A stretch of DNA of 64,000 bases from positions 34,246 to 98,245 of the forward strand of contig JAUTCS010000115.1 in assembly GCA_030673825.1 (NCBI GenBank), written 5' to 3'. This stretch comes from Verrucomicrobiota bacterium JB024. GTDB lineage: Bacteria > Verrucomicrobiota > Verrucomicrobiia > Opitutales > Cerasicoccaceae. This document shows positions 28,041 to 36,699 of the stretch, piece by piece; the stretch's first letter is position 1, and each line of letters starts with the position of its first letter. The notes under the pieces are model-generated. The model was not told the DNA's origin. It did no database searches and saw nothing but the letters and a program-made list of their open reading frames with translations. The translations under genes and the position numbers were made by a program.

Positions 28041-29543
28041 ATGAGCCAGAATCCGACATCTTCGCCCGAGTTTCCGTCAGACTCCCCGCCATCCAGCGGC
28101 CACGGCCGCCCGGTCGAAACCGCGCAGGAAGACCGCATACCGGTCGGTGAGAAACTGGCCTACGGGTGCAGCGAACCCGTTTACAGCTTCGGCAGCTGGG
28201 TGCCCAAGCTGATGGCCAACCAGGTTTTTAACATGACCCTCGGGGTCTCTCCGGTGCTGATCAGTGTGGCGATGGTGATCTTTCGCCTGTGGGATGCGAT
28301 CACGGACCCCTTGATGGGCTGGATCTCGGACAACTTCCGCAGCCGCTATGGTCGCCGTCGGCCCTTTATGTTTGTCAGTGCGTTCCTGGTCGCGCTGGTT
28401 TTTCCGCTCATGTGGCTGGTCAATCCGGACTGGAGCACGGCGAAAATCATGGCCTGGTTTATTGGGATCGGGCTGGTGTACTACACGGTCCAGACCATCG
28501 GCAACATCCCTTACCAGAGCCTGCTGCTGGAGATGTCACCGGACTACAACGAGCGTACGCGCATCGCCGGATACCGGGCGTTTATGGCGAGCGCCTTCGG
28601 GTTTGTCTCCGCCTGGGTATGGTACCTGACGCAGCTGCCGATGTTTGCCGATCCGGAGACGGGCGCGCCCGATACGCTCCGGGGCATGCAGGGCGTCTCC
28701 GTGCTCCTGGCTCTGATCTTTCTCGTGCTGGCGTTGATGACTCCGCTGTTCTGCAAGGAGCGCTACTACCACAATGCCGAGAAATCCGCGAAGGAACCGC
28801 TGCTCAAGAGCATCCGCATTACGCTTAAGAACCGGCCCTTCCTGCTGCTGGCGGGGCTCGTCGTCACGATGCAGATCGGCAGCGGCATGATCGGGAATTT
28901 CGGCGCATACGTGCTGACCTATTACGTGTATCATGGCAGCCAGAGCAGCGCGAGTGTCGTTCAGGGATGGGGGCAGACGGCAGCGGCTGTTGTCAGCATG
29001 AGTCTGATCCCGGTCATCGCGAAACTCTCATCCTCCATCGGCAAGGAGCGGGCCATGATGTGGCTGATCTCTGGAAAGCTCGTGCTCTCGGCGGCGATTT
29101 GGTTCTGCTATAATCCGGTTTATCCCTGGCTGGCCATGATCCCACTGATCCTGCTGGGACCGCTGCAAGGCTGTCTGTGGATGATCATCCCGTCCATGCT
29201 GGCGGACATTGTGGACCACGACGAGCTCGGGACGGGCGAGCGGCGCGAAGGAAGCTTTTCGTCGATTTTCGCCTGGCTGCTGAAGTTGGCTATCACGGTG
29301 GGGATTGGCATCGCCGGGCCGCTGCTGGCGATGACCGGGTTCGATGCGACCCTGCCAACGGACCAGCCCGTTGAAGTGCTGCTGAGGATGCGCCTGATCA
29401 TGGTGTCGATCCCGGTGGTCACGTGCGCGCTGCTGCTGTGGCTGCTGGTGAAGTATCCGCTCAGCCCCGGACGCATGCAGGATATTCGCGCGCAGCTGGA
29501 GGCCCGGCGTGGAAAGATTTCCGCCGGTGGTACCGCCGGCTGA
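28041..29543 (+). CDS. GPH-family sugar:cation symporter (MFS)
   Basis: About 500 residues with around 12 hydrophobic segments. An inner-membrane transporter of the glycoside-pentoside-hexuronide:cation symporter family (MelB/XylP-like). The diagnostic features are LWDAITDPLMGWISDN and the following SRYGRRRPFM loop. It probably imports mono- or oligosaccharides made by the block C enzymes. I chose the ATG at 28041 because the preceding open frame crosses the operator at 27959 and lacks protein character. It is the only evident sugar importer in the window, which makes it a useful pointer to substrate size. Confidence 0.92.
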   Translation: MSQNPTSSPEFPSDSPPSSGHGRPVETAQEDRIPVGEKLAYGCSEPVYSFGSWVPKLMANQVFNMTLGVSPVLISVAMVIFRLWDAITDPLMGWISDNFRSRYGRRRPFMFVSAFLVALVFPLMWLVNPDWSTAKIMAWFIGIGLVYYTVQTIGNIPYQSLLLEMSPDYNERTRIAGYRAFMASAFGFVSAWVWYLTQLPMFADPETGAPDTLRGMQGVSVLLALIFLVLALMTPLFCKERYYHNAEKSAKEPLLKSIRITLKNRPFLLLAGLVVTMQIGSGMIGNFGAYVLTYYVYHGSQSSASVVQGWGQTAAAVVSMSLIPVIAKLSSSIGKERAMMWLISGKLVLSAAIWFCYNPVYPWLAMIPLILLGPLQGCLWMIIPSMLADIVDHDELGTGERREGSFSSIFAWLLKLAITVGIGIAGPLLAMTGFDATLPTDQPVEVLLRMRLIMVSIPVVTCALLLWLLVKYPLSPGRMQDIRAQLEARRGKISAGGTAG

Positions 29544-29582
29544 AGCCGGTTGGCCGGGGGCTGTGTGCGTTATTGGTCCTGC

Positions 29583-31124
29583 TCAGTCGTGGTGCGTAAT
29601 GGCCGCGTGATCATCCGTGCGGAAGGGCGCAAGCGGCAGGCCGTTGCGGTCCTGGATGTTGGCCACGGGATTGTCCGCCCAGGCGTAGCGCACGTTCGCG
29701 GGGAGGGGAACGGATTCGCTCCAGACGGCGATCTGGTTGCGGCTGATAATCTCCGCCTGCGCGCGGACGTAAGCCCCGTCCTCTCCGGCGACGGCGAAAC
29801 CAAGCGGCTCCTCGGTATCATAGGCGTACAGCCCGAGATCGACGTGATCGAACGTGAGGATGATCTTACCATCTCTGATATCCATGGAGACGTAGGTTGG
29901 GCTGTCGGCGTCCACCTTGATGCCATAGTCACGGCGTAGGGGCAGGACGACCAGCCGGTCGGCGACGAGCTGCTTGTTGCGCGGGTGCAGGTTGCGGCCC
30001 TCTGCCGTGTCGATGGTGATGGCCTGCCCGGTATGGGGGAGACGCAGGGCCATCGACTGCGCCTCGCGCAGTTCGGCCCATTCGCTTTCAGTCGGCTCGT
30101 TGGTGGCGGGACCGTGATTGGGCAATTGCACCCAGTAAAAGGGAAAGTCGCCCTGGCCCCAGGCTTCACGCCAACACTCGATCATGAGGGGAAAGCTCGT
30201 GCGGTAGTGGTAGGCGTGGGAGATGTTGGACTCGCCCTGGTACCAGATGACGCCGCGGATACCGTAGCCGCGCAAGGGCGAGAGCATGCCGTTAAAAATA
30301 TTGCCCGGTCGGTCCCGCGAATAGCGCGGGTCCTGCGGTTTACGGGGAGGACGGCCAGAGGAGCCGGAGTTTTTCCACTGTTCAAGCTCGCGTTCATAGA
30401 CGGCGAGGGCAGCCTGCTGTTTGGCGTCGGTTGTGGCGGCGGCGCGCGCGTCCCAGCTCTCAAGCTGGCGGGCATGATAGTCGTCCACGGCAAATTTTTC
30501 ACGGGGAACCCAGCCCGCGATGGCGGCGCCGCCCCAAGAGGTGTTGATGAGCCCCACGGGAACTTGAAGCGCGTCGTGGAGGCGCTTGCCGAAAAGATAA
30601 CCGAGGGCGGAGAACTGCGATACGGTCTGAGGGGAACACACCTGCCACTGCCCCTCGAAGGTGAACTGCGGAGTCTGGGTGCCGCACTCGGGGACTGTCA
30701 GCAGGCGAATCTGGGGTTGATGGGCGGAGGCGATCTCCAACTCGGAGAAATGAATCCAAGCCAGCGGCCAGAACATATTGGACTGCCCCGAGCAGATCCA
30801 CACCTCGCCGACCAGCACATCCGTGAACGTCCGCTGTCCGCTTGTGCCGCTGACGCTCAGGGTATGCGGTCCCCCCGCTGGAAGCGGGTCGAGCTCGGTC
30901 CGCCATTCGCCCTCGGCGTTCGCGGTGGCGGTATGGTTTTGATTGGCAAGGGTCACGGTGACTGTTTCGCCCGGTTCGGCCCGGCCCCAGACAGGATTGC
31001 TCCGGTCGCGCTGGAGCACCATATGGTCGCTGAAGACCGCGGGCAGCGTGATCTCTGCGCGGGCATAGGTTGCCGTGCAGATCAGTAGCAGTCCTAGGAC
31101 AAATCGGGCGGAATGGGATTGCAT
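29583..31124 (-). CDS. Secreted sialate O-acetylesterase-like SGNH esterase
   Basis: About 513 residues. Signal peptide (FVLGLLLICTATYARAE), then the family's opening ITLPAVFSDHMVLQRD, an N-terminal beta-sandwich and the esterase core: block I WICSGQSNM, the WYQGESN motif, and the C-terminal Asp/His region TAEGRNLHPRN. Such enzymes remove O-acetyl groups from sialic acids or, in environmental bacteria, from plant and algal glycans. I chose the ATG at 31124, where the signal peptide begins; the upstream frame runs into the neighbouring gene. A degenerate operator at 31172 governs it. Confidence 0.9.
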   Translation of the reverse strand: MQSHSARFVLGLLLICTATYARAEITLPAVFSDHMVLQRDRSNPVWGRAEPGETVTVTLANQNHTATANAEGEWRTELDPLPAGGPHTLSVSGTSGQRTFTDVLVGEVWICSGQSNMFWPLAWIHFSELEIASAHQPQIRLLTVPECGTQTPQFTFEGQWQVCSPQTVSQFSALGYLFGKRLHDALQVPVGLINTSWGGAAIAGWVPREKFAVDDYHARQLESWDARAAATTDAKQQAALAVYERELEQWKNSGSSGRPPRKPQDPRYSRDRPGNIFNGMLSPLRGYGIRGVIWYQGESNISHAYHYRTSFPLMIECWREAWGQGDFPFYWVQLPNHGPATNEPTESEWAELREAQSMALRLPHTGQAITIDTAEGRNLHPRNKQLVADRLVVLPLRRDYGIKVDADSPTYVSMDIRDGKIILTFDHVDLGLYAYDTEEPLGFAVAGEDGAYVRAQAEIISRNQIAVWSESVPLPANVRYAWADNPVANIQDRNGLPLAPFRTDDHAAITHHD

Positions 31125-31154
31125 GCCCAAGGTTAAACGTACCCATCGGGCTGT

Positions 31155-31184
31155 CCACAAGGGGAGGGGGATCGAACCGTTTGA
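31155..31184 (-). promoter_or_regulatory. Degenerate block C operator plus promoter (site 6)
   Basis: Plus-strand TCGAACCGTTTGA (31172-31184), one mismatch from the palindrome. Read on the minus strand an 11-bp gap leads to TTGTGG (31160-31155), facing the esterase gene. Confidence 0.55.
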
Positions 31185-31235
31185 GTGCCGTTGGATGGGC
31201 GCTGCGTCTGCGTTTTTTCGGATTTTAGCCCCGGT

Positions 31236-31265
31236 TCGAACGGTTCGATTTTCGGCGTTTTGACA
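31236..31265 (+). promoter_or_regulatory. Block C operator plus promoter (site 7)
   Basis: TCGAACGGTTCGA at 31236-31248, an 11-bp gap, then TTGACA at 31260-31265, facing the PilX-like gene at 31333. The gap sequence closely matches that of site 2. Confidence 0.72.
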
Positions 31266-31332
31266 GTTATATTCATTGCCTTTTGACTGGCTTCCAACGG
31301 GCCTGCCTAGGAACATCCCCCCGTGCCAATGA

Positions 31333-34300
31333 ATGATGAATACCCCTCGTCGTACATGTCCCGCTCCCTCGTCGCCTCCCGGCTTTGCGTTGATCATCGC
31401 ATTGTCGCTGATGGCGTTCATTATCCTGCTGTTGGTCTCGATGAGTACCCTCGTGCGGGTGGAGTCGATGGCCTCCTCCACACAGAACACCTTGAGCGCC
31501 GCCCGGCAAAACGCCTTGTTGGGGCTGAAGGTGGCGATCGGCCAACTCCAGGAAGAGCTCGGTCCTGACCAGCGCATCAGCGCGACGGCTTCGCTCCTGG
31601 ACTCCGACCCCTACGACGACGATTATACGGAGGCGAGCGGTGTGTATGCCTCTGACGGGATCAGCCCGGCCCGCGAACACTGGACCGGCGTGTGGGCGGT
31701 ATCGACCGACGCGAACAATTATCCCCAGACGACGCTACGCCAGTGGCTGGTGTCGGGCTTTGACAGCGCGCATAACGCCAGCGCGGCTGATGTGGGCGCG
31801 GCAGCCACCGCTTTCGCCAATCCGGTGGAGCTGGTCAGAGGGAGTGTCCCGGTCGAGGCCGGGGCTGTCGATATCGAGACGGACGGGACCCTCACCGGAC
31901 GCTATGCCTACTGGATCGGTGACGAAGGCGTAAAGGCGAAGGTCAACCTTGCCGCCTCCGCGGTCGGGGGAGACGCGCTCTCGCCCGCCTATTTCGGGGT
32001 GAATTCCATGCATGATCTTGACTGGCTGGCCAGCAACGCCAGCGAGGACACGGACAAGTCGCTGAGTTATTCGAGCTTCAAGATGCTGGCCGGGACCGCC
32101 CGGGAAGACACCGTGCGCAACCGCTTCCACGACCTCACCTTTTATAGCCGCGGGGTGCTCAGCGACACGCTCGATGGCGGCCTGAGAAAAGACCTGACGA
32201 CGGAGCTTTTCGGGCTGAGCCTCTCGCTCACCGGTCCGATCTTCGAGCCCAGTGGCGGGGTCGTCACCGTCGCCGATCCCGGCGGCCCGCGCTGGGAACA
32301 GCTCCGCTCCTGGCTGATGATCGCTCCCGACGCCAGCGGTAATTACCCCGTGCAGGAGTCCACCGCGACCCAGGCCGGGATGTACCCGGTCATAACCGGG
32401 TTCCAGATTTACCTCCTGCCCACCTACGATGCAGTGACCGGGGATATCCGCATCAACCTGATGCCCGCCGTCACCCTCTGGAACCCCTACAACGTGCCGC
32501 TGGAGAGCAAGACCTACACGGTCAAATTTGGCCGCACGAGTACCAAGGGCAAAGAGTACCAAGATTTCGGGCAGTTCTATATCAATCCTCTGGTCATCGT
32601 GACTAAAACTTCTGCCAGTGAAACCGAAACGACTGAGAGCTCGACGGCCTTAGCCAATCCTCTGGGGAACGGCCCATTGGAACTGGAGTTGACCAGTGGT
32701 GTGCTTCAGCCGGGGGAGGCCGTCGTATATAGCCCCGCCTCTGTGGAGAATGCCTATAGTATCGGTGGTTCCAACCGTCTCTCACCGGGCTACCGTTCCG
32801 GTTATTGCTTTTATGTTGCTATGGCATCTCCGGTCCTGAGTCCGAATCCGGATACGTCGTATGAGTTTGGGTGGGACACCAGTGTCAATGGGGGGACTAC
32901 CCAGATCCTGGCGGTGCGGTTGGAGACGGGATCGGGGGCCTCACAGCAAGTGCTTCAGGACATCGTTTATCTGGGGTCTCAGAATGCGCAAAGTTCCGGG
33001 AGTCAGGTCTGGCACTATACGGGGAGCGCAACCATGCCGGAAACTCCGGAGAACGGCATGGGGCTGGGGGACCCCCCCGCTGCCATTGGTTTTAAGATGC
33101 TCCATACCTACATCGATAATGGCGTCTGCTGGAGGACTGACCGCGGCGTAGTCTGGCCGGATACGCGCAGCTGGCTGGGACAGAACAACCCGCGCGCGCG
33201 GGTTCAGGGGCCGATCCCATTCAGTTATTCGGCAGGTTCTTATTACTATGTCACTGTCAACCCCAGCTATGTGACCACGATGCAGATTGGGTTTGATGAT
33301 CGCTACTTAGGTTTTCAAACAGCGGGGACGCAGGTGCCGGTGGGGCACTCGGAAAACTTTGCTGACGAGACGGTACTGTACCAGACGGCACCTGGCCGGA
33401 GTGATCTGCGCAGTATCGGTCAGCTCATGCACGCACCGCTTTCCTATGACGGCGGTGATCTACAAACACAGCTCAATAACGCTTACTTTGGAAACCTTGG
33501 CCCGGCCTACGCGATAGGTAACAGTCGAGCCGATCCCTGTATCCCGCTTGGCGAAATCGATACTGCCTGGGCGGACGGTCCAAGTGGCTCGGGTTCCGAA
33601 TTCAAGTTCAACGGCATCCACTACGACTACTCCTACAAGCTTAATGCTGCCCTGTGGGATCGGTACTTCTTTTCTACGCTGCCGGGGACGAACGCCAACA
33701 ACCTGCCGGAAAACCCGCGGCTAGTCTCCGCCTCGGTGGCGGGCAGCGAGCCGCGTTCAGATGTGGACCTGGCGGCGGAGGACCTGTTTATCGACGGTGC
33801 TTTTAATATCAACAGCACGTCTGTCGATGCGTGGCGGGCGCTGCTGGCCTCTTTCTGCGAGGACGATGTGACGCGCCGTGACGGGGCCGTGGACAATGCC
33901 GGGGGAGACTCGCCCTATACGCGGCTGGACATGCCCTTTGCCGCGCCGATCATGGACCCGACCGTTGACGATACGGACAGCTTCCGGGGCTACCGGAGGT
34001 TGAGCGCCGGCCAGGTGCAAGACCTGGCTGAGCGCATCGTAGAGGAGGTCAAACTGCGCGGTCCCTTCGGCAGCCTGGCGGAGTTTGTCAACCGGATGCC
34101 CAACCAGGACGCTCCTGACTCCGAGGACTCCGAGAACGCTTTTCGCCTGCGCGGGGCGCTGGCGGCGGCCATCGACAAGGCCGGCATCAACGCGACCCTG
34201 CAGGATGCCTCGCTGGCGGTCGTGCCCAGCGGCATCCCCGGCGTGGTGGCCGAGGCCGAGGCGGGCTGGCGCACCGAAAATCTGCCCGGCTGGCTCAGTC

Positions 34301-34599
34301 AGGCGGATATATTGGCTCGGCTGGGCAGTGTGCTCAGCGCGCGCTCCGACACCTTCCGCATCCGCGCCTATGGAGAGTCGATCAACCCCGTGACCGGGGA
34401 AGCCGTCAGCGTGCGTTGCGAGGCGATCCTGCAGCGACTGCCCGAGTTTGTTGACAGCGAAGCGAACGTCGCCTACACCCCCGTGCAGCCTGCTGAAGCG
34501 CAGGACGCAGGACTGGCCGTACTCTCGGCCACGAATACGCTGCTGGGGCGTCGCTTTGTGATCGTGGACTTTCAGTGGTTAAGCGACGAAGAGATATGA
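31333..34599 (+). CDS. Giant PilX-like protein, Verru_Chthon cassette A type
   Basis: 1088 residues. A prepilin-like N-terminus, GFALIIALSLMAFIILLLVS from about residue 17, is followed by a helical segment (SAARQNALLGLKVAIGQLQ) typical of the large Verrucomicrobia-specific Verru_Chthon cassette A / PilX-like proteins. The C-terminus has a helical part (DLAERIVEEVKLRGPFGSLA) and ends with a conserved-looking RRFVIVDFQWL. Proteins of this kind are usually found in four-gene sets of pilin-like proteins; only this one and a following secreted protein are here. It should be an inner-membrane or pilus-associated surface protein. Control by a sugar-regulon operator is unexpected. Confidence 0.75.
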   Translation: MMNTPRRTCPAPSSPPGFALIIALSLMAFIILLLVSMSTLVRVESMASSTQNTLSAARQNALLGLKVAIGQLQEELGPDQRISATASLLDSDPYDDDYTEASGVYASDGISPAREHWTGVWAVSTDANNYPQTTLRQWLVSGFDSAHNASAADVGAAATAFANPVELVRGSVPVEAGAVDIETDGTLTGRYAYWIGDEGVKAKVNLAASAVGGDALSPAYFGVNSMHDLDWLASNASEDTDKSLSYSSFKMLAGTAREDTVRNRFHDLTFYSRGVLSDTLDGGLRKDLTTELFGLSLSLTGPIFEPSGGVVTVADPGGPRWEQLRSWLMIAPDASGNYPVQESTATQAGMYPVITGFQIYLLPTYDAVTGDIRINLMPAVTLWNPYNVPLESKTYTVKFGRTSTKGKEYQDFGQFYINPLVIVTKTSASETETTESSTALANPLGNGPLELELTSGVLQPGEAVVYSPASVENAYSIGGSNRLSPGYRSGYCFYVAMASPVLSPNPDTSYEFGWDTSVNGGTTQILAVRLETGSGASQQVLQDIVYLGSQNAQSSGSQVWHYTGSATMPETPENGMGLGDPPAAIGFKMLHTYIDNGVCWRTDRGVVWPDTRSWLGQNNPRARVQGPIPFSYSAGSYYYVTVNPSYVTTMQIGFDDRYLGFQTAGTQVPVGHSENFADETVLYQTAPGRSDLRSIGQLMHAPLSYDGGDLQTQLNNAYFGNLGPAYAIGNSRADPCIPLGEIDTAWADGPSGSGSEFKFNGIHYDYSYKLNAALWDRYFFSTLPGTNANNLPENPRLVSASVAGSEPRSDVDLAAEDLFIDGAFNINSTSVDAWRALLASFCEDDVTRRDGAVDNAGGDSPYTRLDMPFAAPIMDPTVDDTDSFRGYRRLSAGQVQDLAERIVEEVKLRGPFGSLAEFVNRMPNQDAPDSEDSENAFRLRGALAAAIDKAGINATLQDASLAVVPSGIPGVVAEAEAGWRTENLPGWLSQADILARLGSVLSARSDTFRIRAYGESINPVTGEAVSVRCEAILQRLPEFVDSEANVAYTPVQPAEAQDAGLAVLSATNTLLGRRFVIVDFQWLSDEEI

Positions 34600-35399
34600 A
34601 GTGGCTTTTGACAGCAGGGCTGATGTTAGCCGGGGTGGGGGCAGGGTCCTTCGCTGCAGGGCAGACGTCGGTTGAGGCAGTCAGTGAGCCTGAGCCCGTG
34701 TCTTTCCAGGTGTATCTGTGGCCGCAGGACGATCCGGCGGCCGGCTTCAGTGCCAAGCCGGGCAAGCGACTCACCCCCGCTGAGGCGCAAATGTTTCCTG
34801 TGGACGAGGAAGCGGCTCCCTACGAGCCTCCCGCGGTCGCGTACCGGGCGGATGGCGCGGGTAATCTCACCGATATGACGCTGTACGAAGGGCGTCTCTC
34901 GCCTGTCTTCAGCTACCGTGGACCCGAGGGGGAGCTTGCGTTTATCGAGCCTCCCGAAGCAGGAGCGGAAATGGCTGAGCCCGTGCCGCTGGGCCGGGTT
35001 AAGTTGCCCGTCGGAGAGAAGCGGCTGATTCTGATTTTTTTCCCACAAGCGGACGGGACGTACAGGATTATCCCGGTGAAAGCCTCGCCGAAAGATGTCC
35101 CTGCCGGGCACGCGATACTGATCAACCTGACCCGGACACCCCTGGGGTGTTCGTTGGGCGGGTCGGTTTTCGAAATGGACAGTGGCGCCCAGAGCCTGCA
35201 GTCGCTCATTGTGAACGATTCGCACATGCAGATGATGCTGCTGGCCTCCCGCGACCGCAACGGCAACTGGCGGCGGCAGCATTTCAACAAGTACCACGTG
35301 GACAGCCAGGACCGCCTCCTGTTCGTGATCTACAACCCGGCAGGGCACACCTCACATTTCAAGGTCGAGAAACTCGACCTGAACGTGATTGCCCGCTGA
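34596..35399 (+). CDS. Secreted protein of unknown function, partner of the PilX-like protein
   Basis: About 267 residues. The ATG at 34596 overlaps the upstream stop (ATGA), so the two are translationally coupled. A signal peptide (WLLTAGLMLAGVGAGSFAA) is followed by a beta-rich domain without recognised catalytic motifs (VSFQVYLWPQDD, KRLILIFFPQADGTYRIIPV). I do not recognise the family. The tight coupling suggests that it helps assembly or function of the giant pilin-like protein. Confidence 0.75.
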   Translation: MKWLLTAGLMLAGVGAGSFAAGQTSVEAVSEPEPVSFQVYLWPQDDPAAGFSAKPGKRLTPAEAQMFPVDEEAAPYEPPAVAYRADGAGNLTDMTLYEGRLSPVFSYRGPEGELAFIEPPEAGAEMAEPVPLGRVKLPVGEKRLILIFFPQADGTYRIIPVKASPKDVPAGHAILINLTRTPLGCSLGGSVFEMDSGAQSLQSLIVNDSHMQMMLLASRDRNGNWRRQHFNKYHVDSQDRLLFVIYNPAGHTSHFKVEKLDLNVIAR

Positions 35400-35526
35400 C
35401 GTTGCAGGGACGTAAGGCGTTGGTTTTCAGTGAAAAGCGGGGACTTGGCGGATAGTTCTTGTCGACGTGGCTGAGCTGACCTTGGGAGGCATGCATTGTT
35501 GGCAGTAAAGACCATAATTATCGGTT

Positions 35527-35556
35527 TCGAACGGTTCGACGGACCATTTGTTGATG
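35527..35556 (+). promoter_or_regulatory. Block C operator plus promoter (site 8)
   Basis: TCGAACGGTTCGA at 35527-35539, an 11-bp gap, then TTGATG at 35551-35556, with TATAAC at 35575-35580 (18-bp spacer) as a possible -10. It faces the PEP-CTERM gene at 35626. Confidence 0.7.
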
Positions 35557-35625
35557 ATTTTTACAGCGCGGACCTATAACGGCGGAGTCTTCTTACCCAG
35601 ATTAACCCAAACCGATTCAATATCT

Positions 35626-36393
35626 ATGAAACTCAAGTGTTCTGTTTCCCGTCTCCCTGTTTTTACGGCAGTCTCTGCTTTTGTGCTGGCCTGCCTGAGC
35701 GTACCTGCGAGTGCCGCTGTCCAAGGCGTATCCGCCATGACGGATGACGGTAATTATGGCCTGACCTCGGTCACGATCGGCGGCATCGAATACACCGATT
35801 TGAGCGGCTCCGCGGCCACTGTTAATGTGGCGTCCTCGGGGACGGGGTATATCGCGGGCTGGATCGCCAACACGACGCCGGCCCTGACCCGTGCCACCAT
35901 CGACGCGGAAACTTCCGGGCTCAACTACCGCGCCGGTGCCATGAACGTGCTCTCCGGCTCCAGCTTTCAGTTCGGAAAGGTGATCACCGAGACCGATCAG
36001 ATCTTTATCTTCGACTTTGGTTCCGGTGATGCCATGGCGCTGCAGTTGATCAACAGTTCCGGCGAGGTCGTTGGTAATTATTCGCTGTCGATCAGTGCGG
36101 CCGCCTTTGACGGACCGAACCTCGTTCTCTACAGCGGAATCGATACGCTGCTGGCTGATAACACCACGACGCTCGTCCCCATCAACAATGAGCGTGCGGT
36201 GGCGTTCCAGCTGTCCGATTTCAGCGGAACGATCGGCGATCTCTCCACCGCCACCGGCATCCGGCTCTCGTCGAATAGCGCGATCGATCCGACGATCGTC
36301 GGGCTGGCCTCTATTCCGGAGCCGTCCGCGATGGGGATGGGGTTGCTCGGCCTGCTGATTGTAGCCGTCGTACTCCGTAAACGCCAGCGGTAG
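35626..36393 (+). CDS. PEP-CTERM sorting domain protein
   Basis: About 255 residues. A signal peptide (FTAVSAFVLACLSVPASA) is followed by a beta-rich mid-region without known motifs and the C-terminal exosortase signal SIPEPSAMG, hydrophobic MGLLGLLIVAVVL, RKRQR. I chose the ATG at 35626 because the signal peptide starts there. It is the second PEP-CTERM gene under the TCGAACNGTTCGA motif. The function is unknown. Confidence 0.83.
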   Translation: MKLKCSVSRLPVFTAVSAFVLACLSVPASAAVQGVSAMTDDGNYGLTSVTIGGIEYTDLSGSAATVNVASSGTGYIAGWIANTTPALTRATIDAETSGLNYRAGAMNVLSGSSFQFGKVITETDQIFIFDFGSGDAMALQLINSSGEVVGNYSLSISAAAFDGPNLVLYSGIDTLLADNTTTLVPINNERAVAFQLSDFSGTIGDLSTATGIRLSSNSAIDPTIVGLASIPEPSAMGMGLLGLLIVAVVLRKRQR

Positions 36394-36699
36394 CCTTTTT
36401 CCGCCATTTCTCATTATCGCCGAGGTGCTGGCGGACATAAGTCCGTCAGCGCCCTGTTTGCACTCACGCGCCTGTCCCCCAGGCCGCGTTTCCAAGCCGC
36501 GTCCGGAGCTTCCTGCCCGAGCCGCGGCCTGTCTCGTTTACCCGATCTTCCCTCATGTTCCCCATTGCCATGCGGCAGGTAACCCACCCGCCGCACACAA
36601 CGACAGATACGCAAAGAACCGTAGCTGCGTGAGCAAGTGGCGTACACGGAAAGGGCGGTCGGGCCCTCTCGGACATCATCACAACAACCCCTCCGTGAA
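36394..36699. other. 306-bp intergenic stretch
   Basis: A hairpin at 36427-36450 (10-bp stem with one G-T pair, 4-nt loop) could end the PEP-CTERM transcript, but no T run follows. I found no operator, RNA or small gene in the rest. Confidence 0.5.

Noticed and set aside
31125..31577. N-terminal extension of the sialate-esterase-like protein
   Set aside because: It overlaps the divergent promoter region and the PilX-like gene; a proper signal peptide begins at 31124.
36427..36450. Hairpin after the PEP-CTERM gene as an intrinsic terminator
   Set aside because: The stem is good but no T run follows, so I mention it only within the intergenic entry.
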